From positions 1 to 64,000 of the forward strand of contig NZ_JANQCD010000016.1 of the NCBI RefSeq assembly GCF_026672275.1: a DNA stretch of 64,000 nucleotides. Direction: 5' to 3'. This document shows positions 62,115 through 64,000 of the stretch, one piece after another (within the stretch, counting starts at the first letter, position 1; every line of letters begins with the position of its first letter). Origin of the DNA: Marinifilum sp. D737 (GTDB taxonomy: Bacteria; Bacteroidota; Bacteroidia; Bacteroidales; Marinifilaceae). A program made the position numbers and the translations under genes. The notes beneath the pieces were generated by a model that was given only the letters and a program-made list of their open reading frames with translations, was not told where the DNA came from and did no database searches.

Positions 62115-62458
62115 TTGCCTCTGTAAGATGTGGTGTGGGTATTTCAATAGTACCTACCTTTACTTTGTTGCATTAACCAAAGTGGGCATTGGAAGGTCAA
62201 GCTGATTAGACGTAGAAAAATTTTTAGTAAGACGGGGAAGCTGAGAACTTGTTCGAAGATCACCTCGCCGCACTTAAATTTTTCAAGTATAAATAGTTTG
62301 AGCTTACACGCCCTAGATTTTTTGCATCCTTTTTCATCAATGGAAAAAGGATGAGCCATGCGGCTCGAGCAAAAGAAAGTTAAACTAAATAATCTTAGGA
62401 CAATTTTTTTAAATAATGATCGATTTAGTTACCCACTATATGTCCATATAGAACCTTT

Positions 62459-63541
62459 TTATTTCATACTTGGATAATCAGTATACCCCACTTCATTTCC
62501 GCCATAAAAAGTATCCTGATTTGGAAAGTTTAATTCTGCATCCAATTCAAATCTCTTTTCCAGATCTGGATTTGCCAAATATTGAACTCCAAAAGAAACC
62601 AATTCAGCAATATTCCTCTCGATGGCCTTATTGCCGCTGTCTTTTGTAAATCCACCATTTACCATTCTAACGCCATGATACAATTTGCCAAATTCAGAAG
62701 CTACATCCTGAACCAAATTTGGATGTTCATCAATTGGCATCAACGGCTCAATCAGGTGCAAATATGCCAGCTTGTAAGCATTCAATTTCTCAATTACGTA
62801 TGCAAACAAGCCAATCGGATCAGAATCACCCATGTCATTAAATAAACCACTTGGCGATAGCCTAACTCCTACTCGATTACCTGGCCAAACCTCACAAACA
62901 GCATCCATTACTTCAAATAAAAAGCGAGCGCGATTTTCTATACTTCCTCCATACTCATCCTCCCTATGGTTGGTTTTATCAGTCAGAAACTGATCAATTA
63001 AATAGCCATTGGCGGCATGAATTTCAATTCCATCAAAACCAGCCTCTTTGGCGTTATTTGCTGCAAGTTTATAATCTGTAACAATCGATTTGATCTCCTC
63101 CAGTTCAAGAGCTCTTGGTGTTTCAAAATCTTTTAACCCTTCATAGGTAAAAGCTTGCCCAGCTGCTTTTATGGCCGATGGAGCTACTGGCAATTGTCCC
63201 TTGTGAAAATCCGAATGAGAAATCCTCCCCACATGCCACAACTGAATAAATACTTTTCCCTCTTTTCCGTGAATAGCATTGGTAACCAATTTCCACCCCT
63301 CCACTTGTTCTTTTGAATGTATTCCAGGTGTTGCCGGATATCCTATTCCCTGAGGTGAAATCTGACTTGCTTCGGTAATGATTAAGCCTGCTCCAGATCG
63401 TTGTCGGTAATATTCAGCCATCAATTCTGTTGGAACATTACCTTCTCCGGCTCTATTTCTGGTCATTGGAGCCATAACCATTCTATTTTTTAGCTGTAAA
63501 TCTCCTATAGAGAAATTGCTTAGCAATGTATTTTTAGTCAT
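62459..63541 (-). CDS. Old Yellow Enzyme-family alkene reductase (NemA-like)
   Basis: 360 residues, FMN-dependent TIM barrel. NRMVMAPMTRNRA at the N-terminus, IQLWHVGRISHSDF, the active-site EIHAANGYLIDQFLTD with the conserved His/Asn pair, TDKTNHREDEYGGSIENRARFLFEV, VGVRLSPSG and VNGGFTKD. It reduces activated C=C bonds of enones, or nitro/nitrate esters, with NAD(P)H. The true substrate is not evident. Monocistronic. Confidence 0.95.
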   Translation of the reverse strand: MTKNTLLSNFSIGDLQLKNRMVMAPMTRNRAGEGNVPTELMAEYYRQRSGAGLIITEASQISPQGIGYPATPGIHSKEQVEGWKLVTNAIHGKEGKVFIQLWHVGRISHSDFHKGQLPVAPSAIKAAGQAFTYEGLKDFETPRALELEEIKSIVTDYKLAANNAKEAGFDGIEIHAANGYLIDQFLTDKTNHREDEYGGSIENRARFLFEVMDAVCEVWPGNRVGVRLSPSGLFNDMGDSDPIGLFAYVIEKLNAYKLAYLHLIEPLMPIDEHPNLVQDVASEFGKLYHGVRMVNGGFTKDSGNKAIERNIAELVSFGVQYLANPDLEKRFELDAELNFPNQDTFYGGNEVGYTDYPSMK

Positions 63542-63698
63542 ATTCTTTTACTATTTTTATTTATACAAGATATAAATAAGAACAAGAACCAAAAAATTAG
63601 CTTTATTAAAAAATCTTAAAATGAATTGATAATAAAGATTTTTTTTAAGCAAATTAAAATATGATTGAAGATTGCTAAGCGCTTTCAACATTGCTTGG

Positions 63699-63706
63699 TA
63701 TCTTTG
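63699..63706 (+). promoter_or_regulatory. -7 element (TATCTTTG) of the U32 gene
   Basis: Perfect TAnnTTTG match 20 bp upstream of the ATG at 63726. The -33 element is not obvious. Confidence 0.5.
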
Positions 63707-63725
63707 TTTGAAATTAGCGATAAGC

Positions 63726-64000
63726 ATGAAGAAAATAGAACTACTGGCTCCTGCTAAAAATCTGGAAACAGGAATAGCAGCCATAAATTATGGAGCCGAT
63801 GCCGTATATATTGGAGCACCCAGGTTTGGAGCACGCTCTGCTGCAGGTAATACTTTGGAAGACATTGGTAAACTAATACAATATGCTCATAAATACTGGG
63901 CTAAAGTATTTATTACCATGAATACCATATTATACGATCATGAATTAAACGAAGCTGAAAAGCTAATTCATAAATTGTATGAAATGGGTGCTGATGCTTT
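63726..64000 (+). CDS. U32-family peptidase (5' part, runs off the window)
   Basis: The first 91 codons are in the window: MKKIELLAPAKNLETGIAAI, then NYGADAVYIGAPRFGARSAAGNT, and later WAKVFITMNTILYDHEL. These match the start of the U32 peptidase family (YegQ/RlhA/TrhP type), several of whose members act in tRNA or rRNA hydroxylation and not as proteases. The 3' end is outside the window, so domain content and length are unknown. Confidence 0.9.
   Translation, partial: MKKIELLAPAKNLETGIAAINYGADAVYIGAPRFGARSAAGNTLEDIGKLIQYAHKYWAKVFITMNTILYDHELNEAEKLIHKLYEMGADA

Larger units (their letters stand above)
61947..62458. other. intergenic region with hairpins and a doubtful small frame
   Basis: 512 bp. 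It contains a terminator (62034-62060), a second strong hairpin (62080-62113) and an 11-bp perfect inverted repeat CATCCTTTTTC / GAAAAAGGATG (62325-62353). A minus-strand frame of 71 codons (62144-62359) runs over that inverted repeat and has no recognisable similarity to a protein family. I treat it as not coding. Confidence 0.65.

Noticed and set aside
62144-62359. 71-residue minus-strand frame
   Set aside because: It spans an inverted repeat, has no promoter or recognised domain, and ends near strong hairpins. Kept as an element of interest, not as a gene.

Overview
The window looks like the chromosome of a marine member of the Bacteroidota, class Bacteroidia. My best guess is the Marinifilaceae/Marinilabiliales (Labilibaculum, Marinifilum or Ancylomarina-like), but I cannot prove the genus. 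The evidence is: an AT-rich sequence; initiation regions without clear Shine-Dalgarno sites; TAnnTTTG-type -7 promoter elements; the Bat (Bacteroides aerotolerance) operon; a PorE-like type IX secretion accessory protein; a GLPGLI-family protein; an outer-membrane beta-barrel protein with a carboxypeptidase-like plug; and Bacteroidota-specific families (DUF4301, DUF2027-Smr).

Layout. Positions 1-2900 hold a 42-bp tandem array, an unrecognised protein with a carboxypeptidase-regulatory-like domain, about 1.1 kb of repeat-rich DNA and a small HAD-like protein. Positions 2921-23021 (minus strand) are one long surface-polysaccharide locus. Read in transcription order it encodes a FlaA1/PglF-type dehydratase, Wza-type SLBB export protein, a four-helix-bundle protein, Wzz, UDP-GalNAc dehydrogenase, UDP-GlcNAc 4-epimerase, acyltransferase-3, Wzx, an ATP-grasp ligase, Wzy, two glycosyltransferases, a glycerol-phosphate-type cytidylyltransferase, a NodB-like deacetylase, LicD, a PglC-type initiating transferase and a DegT aminotransferase. 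The likely product is a Wzx/Wzy-dependent polymer that starts on a 4-amino-4,6-dideoxy sugar, contains GalNAcA, and carries a phosphate-linked alcohol and an acyl group. Positions 23684-34200 hold the RNase P RNA, a SPOR protein, a PorE-like OmpA protein, QueA, a DUF2027-Smr protein, a LysE exporter, an OlsF-like two-domain acyltransferase and a PHP phosphatase. Positions 34317-51180 hold housekeeping and envelope genes: YgiQ and YhcC-type radical SAM proteins, TPR proteins, DUF4301, DUF368, AroE, a beta-barrel protein with a GLPGLI partner, a Trm11-like methyltransferase, and a two-component system next to a PiT/CysP-type permease. Positions 51244-61000 hold TruA and the eight-gene moxR-bat operon. 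Positions 61068-64000 hold an aldose-1-epimerase-like protein, an Old Yellow Enzyme and the start of a U32 peptidase.

The most unusual aspect is the intergenic DNA. It carries many short tandem arrays whose sequences differ but whose period is always 7 or 8 bp. One pair of heptamer arrays contains a perfect 51-bp direct repeat that brackets the four-helix-bundle gene inside the polysaccharide operon, which looks like a small cassette. I saw no tRNA or rRNA genes, no CRISPR array, no transposase and no phage genes.
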